From: Bosea beijingensis
GTDB lineage: Bacteria > Pseudomonadota > Alphaproteobacteria > Rhizobiales > Beijerinckiaceae
Reading direction: 5' to 3'
Assembly: GCF_030758975.1 (NCBI RefSeq)
Contig: NZ_CP132359.1
Span: 3,786,009 to 3,850,008 of the forward strand
Length of the DNA: 64,000 nucleotides
In this document: positions 35,555 through 43,995 of the stretch, one piece after another
How the letters are laid out: every line of letters starts with the position of its first letter
Position numbering within the stretch: the stretch's first letter is position 1
Program-made: the position numbers and the translations under genes
The notes under the pieces: generated by a model
Seen by the model: the letters and a program-made list of their open reading frames with translations, nothing else
What the model was told of the DNA's origin: nothing
The model's database searches: none

Positions 35555-36245
35555 GCGGGTCCTGCAAGAAGAAATTCAGCGGTTGCGCGTCGACAACAGA
35601 CGCCTCCGTCGCCTGCTGGAAGCTGCCAACGCGCCGGCCGAGCTACGCCACCGTATGCGCTCGACCATCGCACTGTTGCTGCAGGTCATCAGGCAGTCGG
35701 CCCATCGCGCAACGAGCATCGACAGCTACGTTGCGCATCTCGCTGAGCGCGTCGAAGCCATCTCCCGAGCTCAGGCTGCTGCCGACGATCAGGGCTCGAT
35801 CGACCTGCATTCGCTCCTGTCGGAGGAGCTGACCCGGTTTCGTGTACTGGAAGGAGAGCGGCTGGAGCTCTCAGGGCCCACCGTGCGCTTCAATGCCCGG
35901 CCAGGACAGAGCATCGCTCTTGCGTTTCATGAACTCGCGCTCAATGCCATCGAACACGGCCCCTTGGGCTTGGATGACGGAAGACTCCGTATCCGATGGC
36001 ATTTCGAAGACAAATCACAGCACCACGAGCTTGTGCTGGAATGGCGGGAAAGCGGTGCTGAATCATGTCCTTCGTCGGAGGCAGGTTTCGGAACACAGAC
36101 TTTGACAGCAATGCTGTTTCACGAACTCGGGGCGCAGACCTCGCTATTCCATCATGAGCGCGGCACATCCTGCACGATCCGAATTCCATGGAACGAGAGA
36201 CTGGGCTCGGTTCTCGACGAACAGCTCGTGCCGCTGTTCCGTTGA
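35547..36245 (+). CDS. HWE-type histidine kinase without a sensor domain
   Basis: At 232 residues this has only a short N-terminal coiled coil (EEIQRLRVDNRRLRRLLEAAN), the phospho-acceptor helix (ELRHRMRSTIALLLQVI, His about 35), and an ATPase domain with FHELALNAIEHGPLG and the W-x-E of LEWRESG. With no PAS, GAF or membrane part, its input must come from a partner, perhaps the Crp/Fnr protein whose gene overlaps by eight bases. The second Asn-box differs slightly from the standard HELATNA. It ends at a pair of hairpins. Confidence 0.82.
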   Translation: MDERVLQEEIQRLRVDNRRLRRLLEAANAPAELRHRMRSTIALLLQVIRQSAHRATSIDSYVAHLAERVEAISRAQAAADDQGSIDLHSLLSEELTRFRVLEGERLELSGPTVRFNARPGQSIALAFHELALNAIEHGPLGLDDGRLRIRWHFEDKSQHHELVLEWRESGAESCPSSEAGFGTQTLTAMLFHELGAQTSLFHHERGTSCTIRIPWNERLGSVLDEQLVPLFR

Positions 36246-36280
36246 TCGCCGCGACCGGCGATCCGGCGCATCACGCGCCG
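36244..36280. terminator. two consecutive hairpins between convergent genes
   Basis: GATCGCCG/CGGCGATC (36244-36263, loop CGAC) is followed at once by CGGCGC/GCGCCG (36264-36280). The first overlaps the stop of the HWE kinase gene. No T-tract follows, so rho-independent termination is uncertain. Confidence 0.4.
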
Positions 36281-36305
36281 CTCACGCAAAGCGTATTTCG
36301 GCCGC

Positions 36306-36548
36306 TTAACGGTAATTGTGCCAATGGCCTTCAAGCATCAGCTTGGCGCTGTAGATAGCCTTGCCGCTGGTGTCGCGCACGGAAACTGTGAAAGTCCTGT
36401 GATCTCCATTCGGCAGCTCGTCCCTCGCCATGTCGGGCAGGGCGTCGAGCGCGGCCCTCCGTGCTGCCTCCGCATCGGGGAACTCCTGCCCAACGTTGTC
36501 GATGAGCGGTCGCTGCCCGTCGGATGTGTCGATGAAGTAGCGTGGCAT
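36306..36548 (-). CDS. DUF6894 family small protein (first copy)
   Basis: The 80-residue product starts MPRYFIDTSDGQRPLIDN and continues with EFPDAEAARRAALDALPDMARDELPNGD, the DUF6894 pattern (P-x-Y-F-x-x-x-D-G, acidic loop, A-A-x-x-A helix, then G-D-H). The end is a two-strand sheet. Function unknown; members are abundant in Hyphomicrobiales and often stress-linked. An exact EcfG promoter with 17-base spacing lies at 36581-36606. A relative lies at 43996. Confidence 0.82.
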   Translation of the reverse strand: MPRYFIDTSDGQRPLIDNVGQEFPDAEAARRAALDALPDMARDELPNGDHRTFTVSVRDTSGKAIYSAKLMLEGHWHNYR

Positions 36549-36580
36549 GGTGCGGGTCCTGATCGGGCAAGCCCCGTCGA

Positions 36581-36606
36581 AACGGCCCCGCTTGCCAGCC
36601 GGTTCC
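36581..36606 (-). promoter_or_regulatory. EcfG-type stress promoter (exact motif)
   Basis: GGAAC, 17 bases, CGTT on the minus strand, ending 33 bases before the DUF6894 gene. Confidence 0.72.
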
Positions 36607-36751
36607 ATCACACCGCCACAGCCCTAGTGACACGGCCTTTTGCATCACAGGTTAATGACATCGCCGAAATCCCGCGAAAATTCGCACTGCTCTAACCTGG
36701 GTAAAGGCGGATGGCGCCCGACAAGGACAGGCTCAAGCAGGAGGCCATGCC

Positions 36752-36952
36752 ATGCAGAGCCCGACCGATCGCCTCGACCCAACGTTTTCCCTAGATGCCA
36801 TCGTCACGCCGGAGCAGTTTCGCGACGCACTGTCACGCCTCAGGGGGCTGGAAATCGAAGGAGAGAATTCTCCACGAAGCCGCGAGCGGGCCGCGCTTGA
36901 AATCGGCATATGCCGCTATCTCGCCAATTGCGAGCTACGCGTCAGAAACTGA
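36752..36952 (+). CDS. hypothetical protein of 66 residues
   Basis: AGGAGG lies seven bases before the ATG. The product (MQSPTDRLDPTFSLDAIVTP, then FRDALSRLRGLEIEG and ALEIGICRYLANCELRV) is helical and neutral, with two Cys. No family recognised. It follows a divergent region of about 200 bases that also holds the DUF6894 promoter. Confidence 0.6.
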   Translation: MQSPTDRLDPTFSLDAIVTPEQFRDALSRLRGLEIEGENSPRSRERAALEIGICRYLANCELRVRN

Positions 36953-37078
36953 CGACTCCTTGGTGCGCTCGCAGACAGATCGCCCACCAGCCGAACTTTC
37001 TGCTGCGATGCCTGTTTGCCGATCGCGGCGCGCATCGCTTCGCGCGCTCCGCTGCAAGCGTTTGAAAAGGAAACGACC

Positions 37079-37342
37079 ATGAAGGGACGAGCTCTCGCAG
37101 TCGAACTCGGCAGCCGCTATCCCGGTCAGGATTGGATGGCGCAGCTCTGCGAACGTTCGAAGGAGCCCCGCGACAAGGTGGAGTGGCATCTTCAGGAGGA
37201 TATGGACTTGCCGGAGCAGATCGCCGAGGCAGGCCGGCAGATGCTCGAGAAGGAATCGAAGTTGCCTTCCGGCAAGCTCGATATCGACGATCTTCCGATG
37301 GCTGGCGTGCCGGAATTTCTCGGCAAACTGCACAAGGATTGA
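37079..37342 (+). CDS. hypothetical protein of 87 residues
   Basis: GGAAA precedes the ATG. The product (MKGRALAVELGSRYPGQDWM) is acidic, with a helix around DKVEWHLQEDMDLPEQIAEAGRQML and a tail GVPEFLGKLHKD. It may be a soluble helical stress protein; nothing more can be read. It converges with the 37355-37582 gene, 12 bases apart. Confidence 0.55.
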   Translation: MKGRALAVELGSRYPGQDWMAQLCERSKEPRDKVEWHLQEDMDLPEQIAEAGRQMLEKESKLPSGKLDIDDLPMAGVPEFLGKLHKD

Positions 37343-37354
37343 AGCAAAGGGCTT

Positions 37355-37582
37355 TTATCCCGACTTCGATCCCTTGGTATCGCGCTCACGCCCGTGACCT
37401 TCGCCTTGCGTCGCGTCGCCCGATCCTGAGAGCACCACCGGGTTGGCACTGACCAGGCCGCCTGCGTTCGGATCGGCTTCCGTCGGAGCGAACTGGCCTT
37501 TCGCATCGCGTTGCGCGGCCTTTCCCGTCTTCGCCTGCTGATCCAGCTTCTCGTCCAGCTTGTTTTTCCCGCGTGTGAGCAT
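37355..37582 (-). CDS. small disordered hydrophilic protein, stress-type
   Basis: The 75-residue product has no hydrophobic core: MLTRGKNKLDEKLDQQAKTG, then TEADPNAGGLVSANPVVLSG and a Gly/Asp/Arg-rich end. The DPNAGGL-x-S-A-N-P segment recurs in short conserved alphaproteobacterial proteins I know only as hypothetical. AGGA six bases before the ATG supports the start. Confidence 0.65.
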   Translation of the reverse strand: MLTRGKNKLDEKLDQQAKTGKAAQRDAKGQFAPTEADPNAGGLVSANPVVLSGSGDATQGEGHGRERDTKGSKSG

Positions 37583-37801
37583 TGCGTGTCCTCGCTTTGT
37601 GAAGTGGCTCCGGACCATCAAAGCCACCATCTTCAACCCCGCGGGCGACCGATGGTTTCCGATCCACAGCCCGGCCGCCAGGAAACGTTCGGCACAGCAC
37701 GGTCGGAAGCTGAGCGCGGGCGCCGCCATCCGGTTCCACGTGGGAACTGGCCGCAGGGCTCGCGAGTTTCGGCGCCAAATCAACCGACTGATGGAATGAG
37801 A

Positions 37802-38413
37802 ATGAGCCTGCCCACATCCGCCGGGCCCGACGATGCCGCGCCCGATCTCTTCCGCCCGCTGCAAGCTCGGGATTTCCTGAACCCGCCGATCCTGCTGGCC
37901 GGTGTCGTCGATAACCTGATGTATGCCTTCTTCCGGGATCGTCTGATGACGGCGCCGCTGGAAGGCGTCGTCGTCATCGAGCTCAGCACCTTGGGAGGCG
38001 ACCCAGAGGTGGCTCGGATGATGGGAGAGGATATTCGGTTCCACAGCGAGCAGGAGCCGAACCGGCGCTTCGTTTTCCTCGGCAAGGCTGCGATCTACTC
38101 GGCCGGCGCCACATTCATGAGCTTCTTCGCCCGCCCGAACCGTTACCTGACGCGCGGCACACGGCTCATGATCCACGAGCGCAAGTTGCAGGCCAATGTC
38201 ATCCTCGACGGTCCTCTGACCATGTGCATCGCCAACCTCAAAGCGAAGCTCAACGAGATCGAGCATTCGATCCAGATCCAGAACGAAGGCTTCCAGAACC
38301 TCATCGCCGGTTCGTCGGTCAGCATGGAGCAGGTGCTCAAGCTGGCGCCCGAGAACTGGTATATCGAGGCCAACGAGGCCATGAATCTCGGCCTCATCGA
38401 AGGCGTCATCTGA
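37802..38413 (+). CDS. ClpP-like serine protease
   Basis: This 203-residue protein follows the ClpP/crotonase-like fold: VVVIELSTLGGDPEVARMM, then a nucleophile strand GKAAIYSAGATFMSFF (Ser in Y-S-A-G, where ClpP has A-S-M-G), and RGTRLMIHERKLQ giving the His. The helical handle region (NLKAKLNEIEHSIQIQNEGFQNL) is present. It lies outside a clpP-clpX operon and has a diverged active-site loop, so it is likely an accessory protease or inactive paralog. GGAATGAGA precedes the ATG. A loose EcfG-like motif (GGAAC, 17 bases, AGTT) lies at 37743-37768. Confidence 0.75.
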   Translation: MSLPTSAGPDDAAPDLFRPLQARDFLNPPILLAGVVDNLMYAFFRDRLMTAPLEGVVVIELSTLGGDPEVARMMGEDIRFHSEQEPNRRFVFLGKAAIYSAGATFMSFFARPNRYLTRGTRLMIHERKLQANVILDGPLTMCIANLKAKLNEIEHSIQIQNEGFQNLIAGSSVSMEQVLKLAPENWYIEANEAMNLGLIEGVI

Positions 38414-38539
38414 GAAGCGGGCACTGGCGCCGTGCCCGATCGCAACCCCGTTACATCGCCGCCCTTAAATAGATCTGCGAGCGTACGGTTCGACATATCG
38501 GCGCGATCAGTGCGTTAGCGCACCGAGCTCCAGAGCCCG

Positions 38540-38565
38540 CGAACATCTTCGAGCCTCCATCCGTT
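38540..38565 (+). promoter_or_regulatory. EcfG-like promoter (near match) for the KGG protein gene
   Basis: CGAAC, 17 bases, CGTT, ending 51 bases before the start. The first base of the upstream element is the only mismatch. Confidence 0.45.
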
Positions 38566-38616
38566 CGTCTCCCGAGCCTTCGGGTTCTCCCTGCACCGAA
38601 CAATTGGAGGTTTGCC

Positions 38617-38916
38617 ATGGCAAACAACAACGACCAGCGCGGCTTCGGCTCCATGGACGAGGACAAGCAACGCGATATCGCGTCGAAGGGCGGCCAGAGC
38701 GTGCCGGCCGAGAAGCGCAGCTTCTCGCAGGATCACGACCTCGCCTCCGAGGCCGGCCGCAAGGGTGGCGAAAGCAGCGGCGGCGATCGTCAGCAGCAGG
38801 CGAGCGGCAACGACCGCGGCCAGCAAGGCGGCGATGGCAACCGCGGCGGTTCCAGCAACTTCGCCAATGATCGCGAACGCGCCTCCGAGGCCGGCCGCAA
38901 GGGCGGTCAGAGCTGA
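38617..38916 (+). CDS. KGG-repeat general stress protein
   Basis: The 99-residue product is highly hydrophilic and has three KGG-type repeats: DIASKGGQS, SEAGRKGGES and SEAGRKGGQS, with a Gln/Gly/Asn-rich linker between the second and third. Bacterial proteins of this kind (YciG, GsiB, con-10-like) resemble hydrophilins and accumulate in stationary phase, desiccation and osmotic stress. The ribosome site TTGGAGG is strong. A hairpin follows the stop. Confidence 0.9.
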   Translation: MANNNDQRGFGSMDEDKQRDIASKGGQSVPAEKRSFSQDHDLASEAGRKGGESSGGDRQQQASGNDRGQQGGDGNRGGSSNFANDRERASEAGRKGGQS

Positions 38917-38924
38917 TCTGGCTA

Positions 38925-38954
38925 TGGCTGTCCCGCTTTCGGGCGGGACAGCCA
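38925..38954. terminator. 12-bp stem-loop after the KGG gene
   Basis: TGGCTGTCCCGC and GCGGGACAGCCA pair around a six-base loop. It has no T-run, so it may protect the abundant KGG message or act as a weak terminator ahead of the dehydrogenase gene. Confidence 0.55.
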
Positions 38955-38979
38955 GTTCCATCTCCGTCGGGAGGGTACC

Positions 38980-40149
38980 GTGAAGGCTCTGGTTTGGCAT
39001 GGAAAGAACGACATACGCTGCGAGGCGGTGCCTGATCCTGCGATCGAGCACCCGCGCGATGCCATCATCAAGGTGACGGCCTGCGCCATCTGCGGTTCCG
39101 ATCTTCACATCTTCGACGGCGTCATCCCGCAGATGAAAAGCGGAGACGTGATCGGCCATGAGACGATGGGCGAGGTCGTCGAAGTCGGCTCCGAGAACAG
39201 CAAGCTGAAGGTTGGTGACCGCGTCGTCGTGCCGTTCACGATCTCCTGCGGCGAATGCTTTTTCTGCAAGCGCGGCTATTTCTCCGCCTGCGAGCGCTCG
39301 AACCCCGACCGGGAAAAGGCCGCCAAGCTCTGGGGCAATTCACCGGCTGGGCTGTTCGGCTACTCGCATCTGCTCGGCGGCTATTCGGGCGGCCAGGCGG
39401 AATATCTGCGTGTGCCCTATGCCGATATCGGCCCCCTCAAGGTTCCGTCAGGTCTCTCCGACGAGCAGGTCCTGTTCCTATCCGACATCTTCCCGACCGG
39501 ATACATGGCAGCCGAGTTCTGCGATATCCAAGGCGGCGAGACCATCGCGATCTGGGGCTGCGGGCCGGTCGGACAATTCGCGATCAAAAGCGCCTTCCTG
39601 CTCGGCGCCGAGCGGGTGATCGCCATCGACACGGTGCCTGAGCGCCTCGAACTGGCGCGCCGGAGCGGCGCGCTCACGCTCGATTTCATGAGTGAGGATA
39701 TCTACGAACGCATCATGGAGCTGACCGCCGGGCGCGGCGCCGATGCCTGCATCGATGCTGTCGGCACCGAGCCGGAAACCATGGCAAGCGCGGATTCGAT
39801 CCTCGACCGGATCAAGGTCGCGACCTTCATGGGCACGGACAGGCCGCATGTGCTGCGCCAGGCTATCCACTGCTGCCGCAATTTCGGCGTCGTCTCGATC
39901 GTCGGCGTCTATGGCGGCTTTCTCGACAAGATACCGATGGGATCGGCGATCAATCGCGGCCTGACCTTCCGCATGGCCCAGACGCCGGTTCAGCACTACA
40001 TGCCGAAGCTGCTCCAGCTGATCGAGGACGGGAAGATCGACCCCGGCTTTGTCATCACGCACCGGGCTTCGCTTCAGGAAGGCCCCGAGCTCTACAAGAC
40101 ATTTCGCGCCAAGCAGGACGGCTGCATCAAGGCCATCATGACCCCGTGA
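38980..40149 (+). CDS. zinc-dependent alcohol dehydrogenase, formaldehyde/glutathione-type relative
   Basis: At 389 residues this medium-chain dehydrogenase shows the catalytic zinc ligands ([21 protein letters not shown]), the four-Cys structural zinc loop ([16 protein letters not shown]) and the NAD Rossmann motif ([10 protein letters not shown]). The insert near residue 120-150 and length match the fdhA-like or glutathione-independent group. The substrate is not certain. The start is GTG with GGGAGGGT before it. The SDR gene follows 12 bases later. Confidence 0.9.
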   Translation: MKALVWHGKNDIRCEAVPDPAIEHPRDAIIKVTACAICGSDLHIFDGVIPQMKSGDVIGHETMGEVVEVGSENSKLKVGDRVVVPFTISCGECFFCKRGYFSACERSNPDREKAAKLWGNSPAGLFGYSHLLGGYSGGQAEYLRVPYADIGPLKVPSGLSDEQVLFLSDIFPTGYMAAEFCDIQGGETIAIWGCGPVGQFAIKSAFLLGAERVIAIDTVPERLELARRSGALTLDFMSEDIYERIMELTAGRGADACIDAVGTEPETMASADSILDRIKVATFMGTDRPHVLRQAIHCCRNFGVVSIVGVYGGFLDKIPMGSAINRGLTFRMAQTPVQHYMPKLLQLIEDGKIDPGFVITHRASLQEGPELYKTFRAKQDGCIKAIMTP

Positions 40150-40161
40150 AAGGAGCATTCC

Positions 40162-40956
40162 ATGGGACAGGCAACGCCAACGACCAAGCTCGCCGTGGTC
40201 ACCGGCGCCTCCTCGGGCATCGGCTATGAACTCGCCTTGCAATGTGCCGGGCAAGGCTTCGACCTCGTTATCGCAGCCGACGAGGCGGAGATCCACCAGG
40301 CCGGCGACAAGTTGCGCCGGATGGGCGTGGCCGTGGAGGCTGTCGAAGCCAATCTCGCGACGACCGAAGGCTGCGACAAGCTCTACGCCGCCCTTCGGGG
40401 TCGCGCCGTCGATGCCTTGCTCGCCAATGCAGGGCGGGGCCTCGGCCGTGCCTTCGTCGATCAGGACTGGCAGGATATCCGCTATGTCATCGACACGAAC
40501 GTCACCGGCACCGTCTATCTGATCCAGAAGATCGCCCGCGACATGCGCGATCGCGGTGCCGGCCGCATTTTGATCACCGGCTCGATCGCCGGCTTCATGC
40601 CGGGTACTTTCCAGGCCGTCTATAACGGCACGAAGGCGTTCCTCGATTCCTTCTCCTTTGCGATCCGTGCCGAACTTGCCGAGACCGGCGTGACCGTCAC
40701 CTGCCTGATGCCGGGCGCGACGGAAACCGAGTTCTTCGAGCGCGCCGACATGCTCGACACCAAGGTCGGCACCGATGTGAAGGACGACCCTGCCGAGGTC
40801 GCGAAGACCGGGTTCGACGCGATGATGGCGGGAGAAGGCGATGTCGTCAGCGGCTGGTACAACAAGCTTCAGTCCGCGATCGCGAATGTGACTCCGGCCA
40901 GCGTCCTGGCCGAGCAGCACCGCAAGATGGCCGCTCCCGGCACCGCGAAGCGCTGA
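40162..40956 (+). CDS. short-chain dehydrogenase/reductase
   Basis: The 264-residue classical SDR has TGASSGIGYE near residue 15 (cofactor loop), LLANAGRG, the catalytic Ser in LITGSIAGF and the YxxxK pair in VYNGTKAF (around 155-159). PGATETEFFERA follows, typical of classical SDRs. The substrate is unknown. AAAGGAG lies before the ATG. It is co-transcribed with the dehydrogenase. Confidence 0.88.
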   Translation: MGQATPTTKLAVVTGASSGIGYELALQCAGQGFDLVIAADEAEIHQAGDKLRRMGVAVEAVEANLATTEGCDKLYAALRGRAVDALLANAGRGLGRAFVDQDWQDIRYVIDTNVTGTVYLIQKIARDMRDRGAGRILITGSIAGFMPGTFQAVYNGTKAFLDSFSFAIRAELAETGVTVTCLMPGATETEFFERADMLDTKVGTDVKDDPAEVAKTGFDAMMAGEGDVVSGWYNKLQSAIANVTPASVLAEQHRKMAAPGTAKR

Positions 40957-40983
40957 ACGGGACAAGAGCGCGAGGAGCGAACA

Positions 40984-41196
40984 ATGTCTGCAAGCCAGAA
41001 GACAGAGACCGATTTCGACCGAGCCCGCGAGCGGGTCGAGGGCCACCTGTCTGATCGGGATGGAAAGGGCGACAAGCTGACACCGCCGGATGGTCCGCAC
41101 GCCACGGAAGGGGCGACGGATAAGGCAAAGACCCCGGGAAGCGGCGCGCTGTCATCGTCTCGTCCGCGTGATGACATCGAGACAGGCACAGGTTGA
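40984..41196 (+). CDS. small hydrophilic protein of 70 residues
   Basis: GAGGAG precedes the ATG, 27 bases after the SDR stop, so it is probably the third gene of that operon. The product (MSASQKTETDFDRARERVEG, then GDKLTPPDGPHATEGATDKA) is charged and disordered, with no Cys or hydrophobic core. Likely a stress-type disordered protein; function unknown. Confidence 0.6.
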   Translation: MSASQKTETDFDRARERVEGHLSDRDGKGDKLTPPDGPHATEGATDKAKTPGSGALSSSRPRDDIETGTG

Positions 41197-41240
41197 GACA
41201 GGCCTTGTCTCCGCTCCTGCCTGTCGATGGCGACGATCTT

Positions 41241-41453
41241 TTACTGTCGTAGTGCCGGCAGCTTTTGAAGGTCGGTACGACTCTTCGGCCCATCGCGCCG
41301 ATCGACTTGACCAGACTGACGCTCGCGAAGCGTATCGGCGTGATAGAAGTTGAAGCCCACGAAGATCGCTACGATCATCGCCGCAATGACGGCGACGATC
41401 ATCAAGGCGGCTCTACCAGCCTTCCGAGGCGGCGGCGTGTGATTCTCGGTCAT
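41241..41453 (-). CDS. small single-pass membrane protein
   Basis: This 70-residue protein has a transmembrane helix (about 16-34, LMIVAVIAAMIVAIFVGF) after a short basic N-terminus and a charged C-terminal tail. It probably sits in the inner membrane with the tail outside. An exact EcfG promoter lies at 41491-41515, 38 bases upstream. The ribosome site is weak. No family recognised. Confidence 0.6.
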   Translation of the reverse strand: MTENHTPPPRKAGRAALMIVAVIAAMIVAIFVGFNFYHADTLRERQSGQVDRRDGPKSRTDLQKLPALRQ

Positions 41454-41490
41454 GCAGGCCCGCCTTCGAGAGATGCGGTCATCTTGATCG

Positions 41491-41515
41491 AACGCCGGCC
41501 GGCCGAGCACGTTCC
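41491..41515 (-). promoter_or_regulatory. EcfG-type stress promoter (exact motif)
   Basis: GGAAC, 16 bases, CGTT on the minus strand, ending 38 bases before the 41241-41453 gene. Confidence 0.7.
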
Positions 41516-41580
41516 CTCGCTCCAGAATCCGTTGCCTTCAAAGAAATCCGTTGCCCCTCCCCACGGCCGGCCTATTCGCG

Positions 41581-41605
41581 GGAACCGGGTCACTTGGATG
41601 GTGTT
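41581..41605 (+). promoter_or_regulatory. EcfG-like promoter (near match) for the phospholipase D gene
   Basis: GGAAC, 16 bases, TGTT, ending 86 bases before the phospholipase D-family gene start. Confidence 0.45.
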
Positions 41606-41691
41606 CTAAGATCGCCGGCCACGTTGGCTTGGTCACACAGCCTTTGAGAACGAACCGGCACGCAATTGATGCCCCTCCCTTTCAAGCCAGC

Positions 41692-42978
41692 ATGCCCATG
41701 ACGCTCCGACGGCACCCTCTCGTCATCGCGCTCATCTCGGCCGTTCTGGGTATCGTGGGCTGTCTCGTCGTCGGCAACCTGCTGCCGGAGCCGCAGGAGC
41801 TGAAGCAACCGCTACCCCATCACCTTGCCTCGTCGGATCGTCAGCTCAGGACGTCGATGGGCGCCCTCTTCGGCTCGAACTACGTGCCCGGCAACAAGGT
41901 CGAGACGCTGGTCAACGGGATCAGAATCTTCCCCGCGATGCTGACAGCCATTCGCGAGGCGCGGCAGACGATCAGCTTCGAGACCTATATCTACTGGCGC
42001 GGCGCCATTGCCGAGGAGTTTGCCGATGCCCTTTCGGCAAAGGCACGGGATGGATTGAGCGTAAAGGTGCTGCTCGACTGGGTCGGCAGCCTGCCGATGG
42101 ACGAGCAGCTCATCCAGCGGATGCAAGACGCCGGCGTCGAGGTCGTCCGGTTCCGCCCGGTCACCTGGTACACGCTCGACCGGGTCAACAACCGCACCCA
42201 TCGGAAGCTGCTTGTCGTCGACGGGCGTGTGGGTTTCACCGGCGGCGTCGGCATCGCCGATGAATGGAACGGCGATGCGCGCACGCCAAACGAATGGCGC
42301 GACACTCACTATCGCATCGAAGGGCCGGCCGTGGCGGAATTCCAGGCCGCCTTTGCCGAGCACTGGATCGAGGCGACCGGGGAGCTGCTCCTGGGCGACC
42401 GCTTCTTTCCGGAGATCGCCCCGGCAGGCGACCACGCCGCGCAGGTCGTCGTCAGCTCGACCCATCAGCGCAATACCCTGCATCTCATGCTGATGACCGC
42501 GCTCGCCGCCGCGCAGAAGAGCATTCGCATCGCGACGCCCTATTTCGTTCCCGACGACCTGACGCGCCAGCAGCTTCTCGAAGCCCGCAAGCGCGGCGTC
42601 GAGATCGAGATCATCGTGCCGGGGCCCCGCACGGATGCGCGTATCGTCAGGAAGGCGTCGCGACACCTCTGGGGCGACCTGCTCCAGGCCGGCGTGAAGA
42701 TCAGCGAGTATCAGCCGACCTTCTTTCACTGCAAGCTCGTCATCGTCGACGATGTCTGGGCCTCCGTCGGCTCGACGAATATCGACGACCGCGCCCTCAG
42801 GCTGAACGACGAAGCCAACATCAACCTGTTCGATCGGGACTTCGCCAGAACCCAGACGGCCTTGTTCGACAAGGATGCCGCAGCCTCCCGCCCCTATACC
42901 TTCTCGGACTGGCAAAGCCGTTCACCCAGCGAGAAATTCTCGGACTGGCTCTCCAGCCTCGCTCGATCGCAGATCTGA
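41692..42978 (+). CDS. phospholipase D-family protein, cardiolipin synthase type
   Basis: About 428 residues with one N-terminal transmembrane anchor (about 8-28). Both HKD motifs are present: H170 in THRKLLVVDGRVGFTGG and H346 in HCKLVIVDDVWASVGSTNID. The arrangement fits ClsB/ClsC-like cardiolipin synthases, which condense phosphatidylglycerol or related lipids at the membrane; another phosphatidyl transfer or a nuclease role is possible. Two ATGs at 41692 and 41698 fit, with a poor ribosome site. Confidence 0.88.
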   Translation: MPMTLRRHPLVIALISAVLGIVGCLVVGNLLPEPQELKQPLPHHLASSDRQLRTSMGALFGSNYVPGNKVETLVNGIRIFPAMLTAIREARQTISFETYIYWRGAIAEEFADALSAKARDGLSVKVLLDWVGSLPMDEQLIQRMQDAGVEVVRFRPVTWYTLDRVNNRTHRKLLVVDGRVGFTGGVGIADEWNGDARTPNEWRDTHYRIEGPAVAEFQAAFAEHWIEATGELLLGDRFFPEIAPAGDHAAQVVVSSTHQRNTLHLMLMTALAAAQKSIRIATPYFVPDDLTRQQLLEARKRGVEIEIIVPGPRTDARIVRKASRHLWGDLLQAGVKISEYQPTFFHCKLVIVDDVWASVGSTNIDDRALRLNDEANINLFDRDFARTQTALFDKDAAASRPYTFSDWQSRSPSEKFSDWLSSLARSQI

Positions 42979-43212
42979 CATGGTGCATGACTTCATTCGT
43001 TGAGCATCAGCGCGCTGTCACGCTTCCTCGGAAGGCACAACCCAGCCAGCAAGCACACCGCCGTGCCAAGAGGCCGGCAGCTCCAACAACCGATCCATGC
43101 CGAAATCAGAATCGGGAGCTTTCATAACGCTGCGGCTCATATAGCATTTGATGCAGCGCGAGACGGCACGATCTCATATCTGCGAGACGTCATCCGACGT
43201 GGCAGGAAACGA

Positions 43213-43962
43213 ATGGACAAGCAGCACTATCTGGAACGGCTCGTTCTCAAGCTGGAAACCCATGTCCCCCTACCCCCGGCCGAGCGGGAGAAACTGCTGC
43301 AACTGCCGCTCACCTTGAAGCGCCTGGAAGCCAATCACGACATTGTCCGCGAAGGAGAACTCACGCAGCAGTGTTGCCTCGTCGCCGAAGGGCTGGTCTG
43401 TCGCTACAAGATCGTTGGCGACGGTGCGCGGCAGATATTGTCGCTCCACCTTCCCGGCGACATTCCGGACATCCACTCTCTCCTGATCGAGCGCATGGAT
43501 CATTGCCTGGGAACGCTGACGCCGGCGGTGGTCGGTCTCATCCCGCACGAAGCGGTCAGGTCTCTTACGCGGGCTTCCTATCGGATATCGGAAGCGTTCT
43601 GGCGCGAAACGCTCATCGAAGCCTCGATTTATCGTGAGTGGATGGTCGGTATCGGGCGCCGCGCGGCGCCGAGCCGGATCGCCCATCTGCTCTGCGAGTT
43701 CATCACCAAGATGACGGCGATCGGCTTGTCCGACGGCGTGACCTGCAATTTGCCTTTGACACAGCCTGAGATCGCCGACGCGCTCGGCCTGTCGACGGTT
43801 CACATGAACAAGAAGCTCCGGGAAATCCGGGAAGCCAGACTTGTTCGGATCAGGGCCAATCGACTGACGGTTCTGGACTGGAAAGGCCTTTGCAGTTTGG
43901 CTGAGTTCGATCCGGATTATTTGCATCTCCAACCCGGCGCCGCCAAAATCAAAGACGATTGA
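43213..43962 (+). CDS. Crp/Fnr-family transcriptional regulator (second copy)
   Basis: The 249-residue protein has a cyclic-nucleotide-binding-like domain (about 10-125; CCLVAEGLVCRYKIVGDGARQILSLHLPGD) and a winged helix with LTQPEIADALGLSTVHMNKKLREIRE (about 180-205). The layout is very close to the 34784 protein, so they are paralogs in one family; this one has an extra Cys pair (QQCCL) at the barrel. AGGA precedes the ATG. The 233-base gap before it shows no EcfG motif. Confidence 0.9.
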   Translation: MDKQHYLERLVLKLETHVPLPPAEREKLLQLPLTLKRLEANHDIVREGELTQQCCLVAEGLVCRYKIVGDGARQILSLHLPGDIPDIHSLLIERMDHCLGTLTPAVVGLIPHEAVRSLTRASYRISEAFWRETLIEASIYREWMVGIGRRAAPSRIAHLLCEFITKMTAIGLSDGVTCNLPLTQPEIADALGLSTVHMNKKLREIREARLVRIRANRLTVLDWKGLCSLAEFDPDYLHLQPGAAKIKDD

Positions 43963-43995
43963 GGAACAGGTTTGCCTTGGCTGCATTAGGCAGGC

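Noticed and set aside
39478..41100. Open frame of 540 codons on the minus strand
   Set aside because: Runs across two well-supported plus-strand genes (dehydrogenase and SDR) and has no motif.
43185..43212. Small ACGTC/GACGT inverted repeat before the second Crp/Fnr gene
   Set aside because: Five-base arms are too short to call an operator, and it differs from the palindrome before the first copy.
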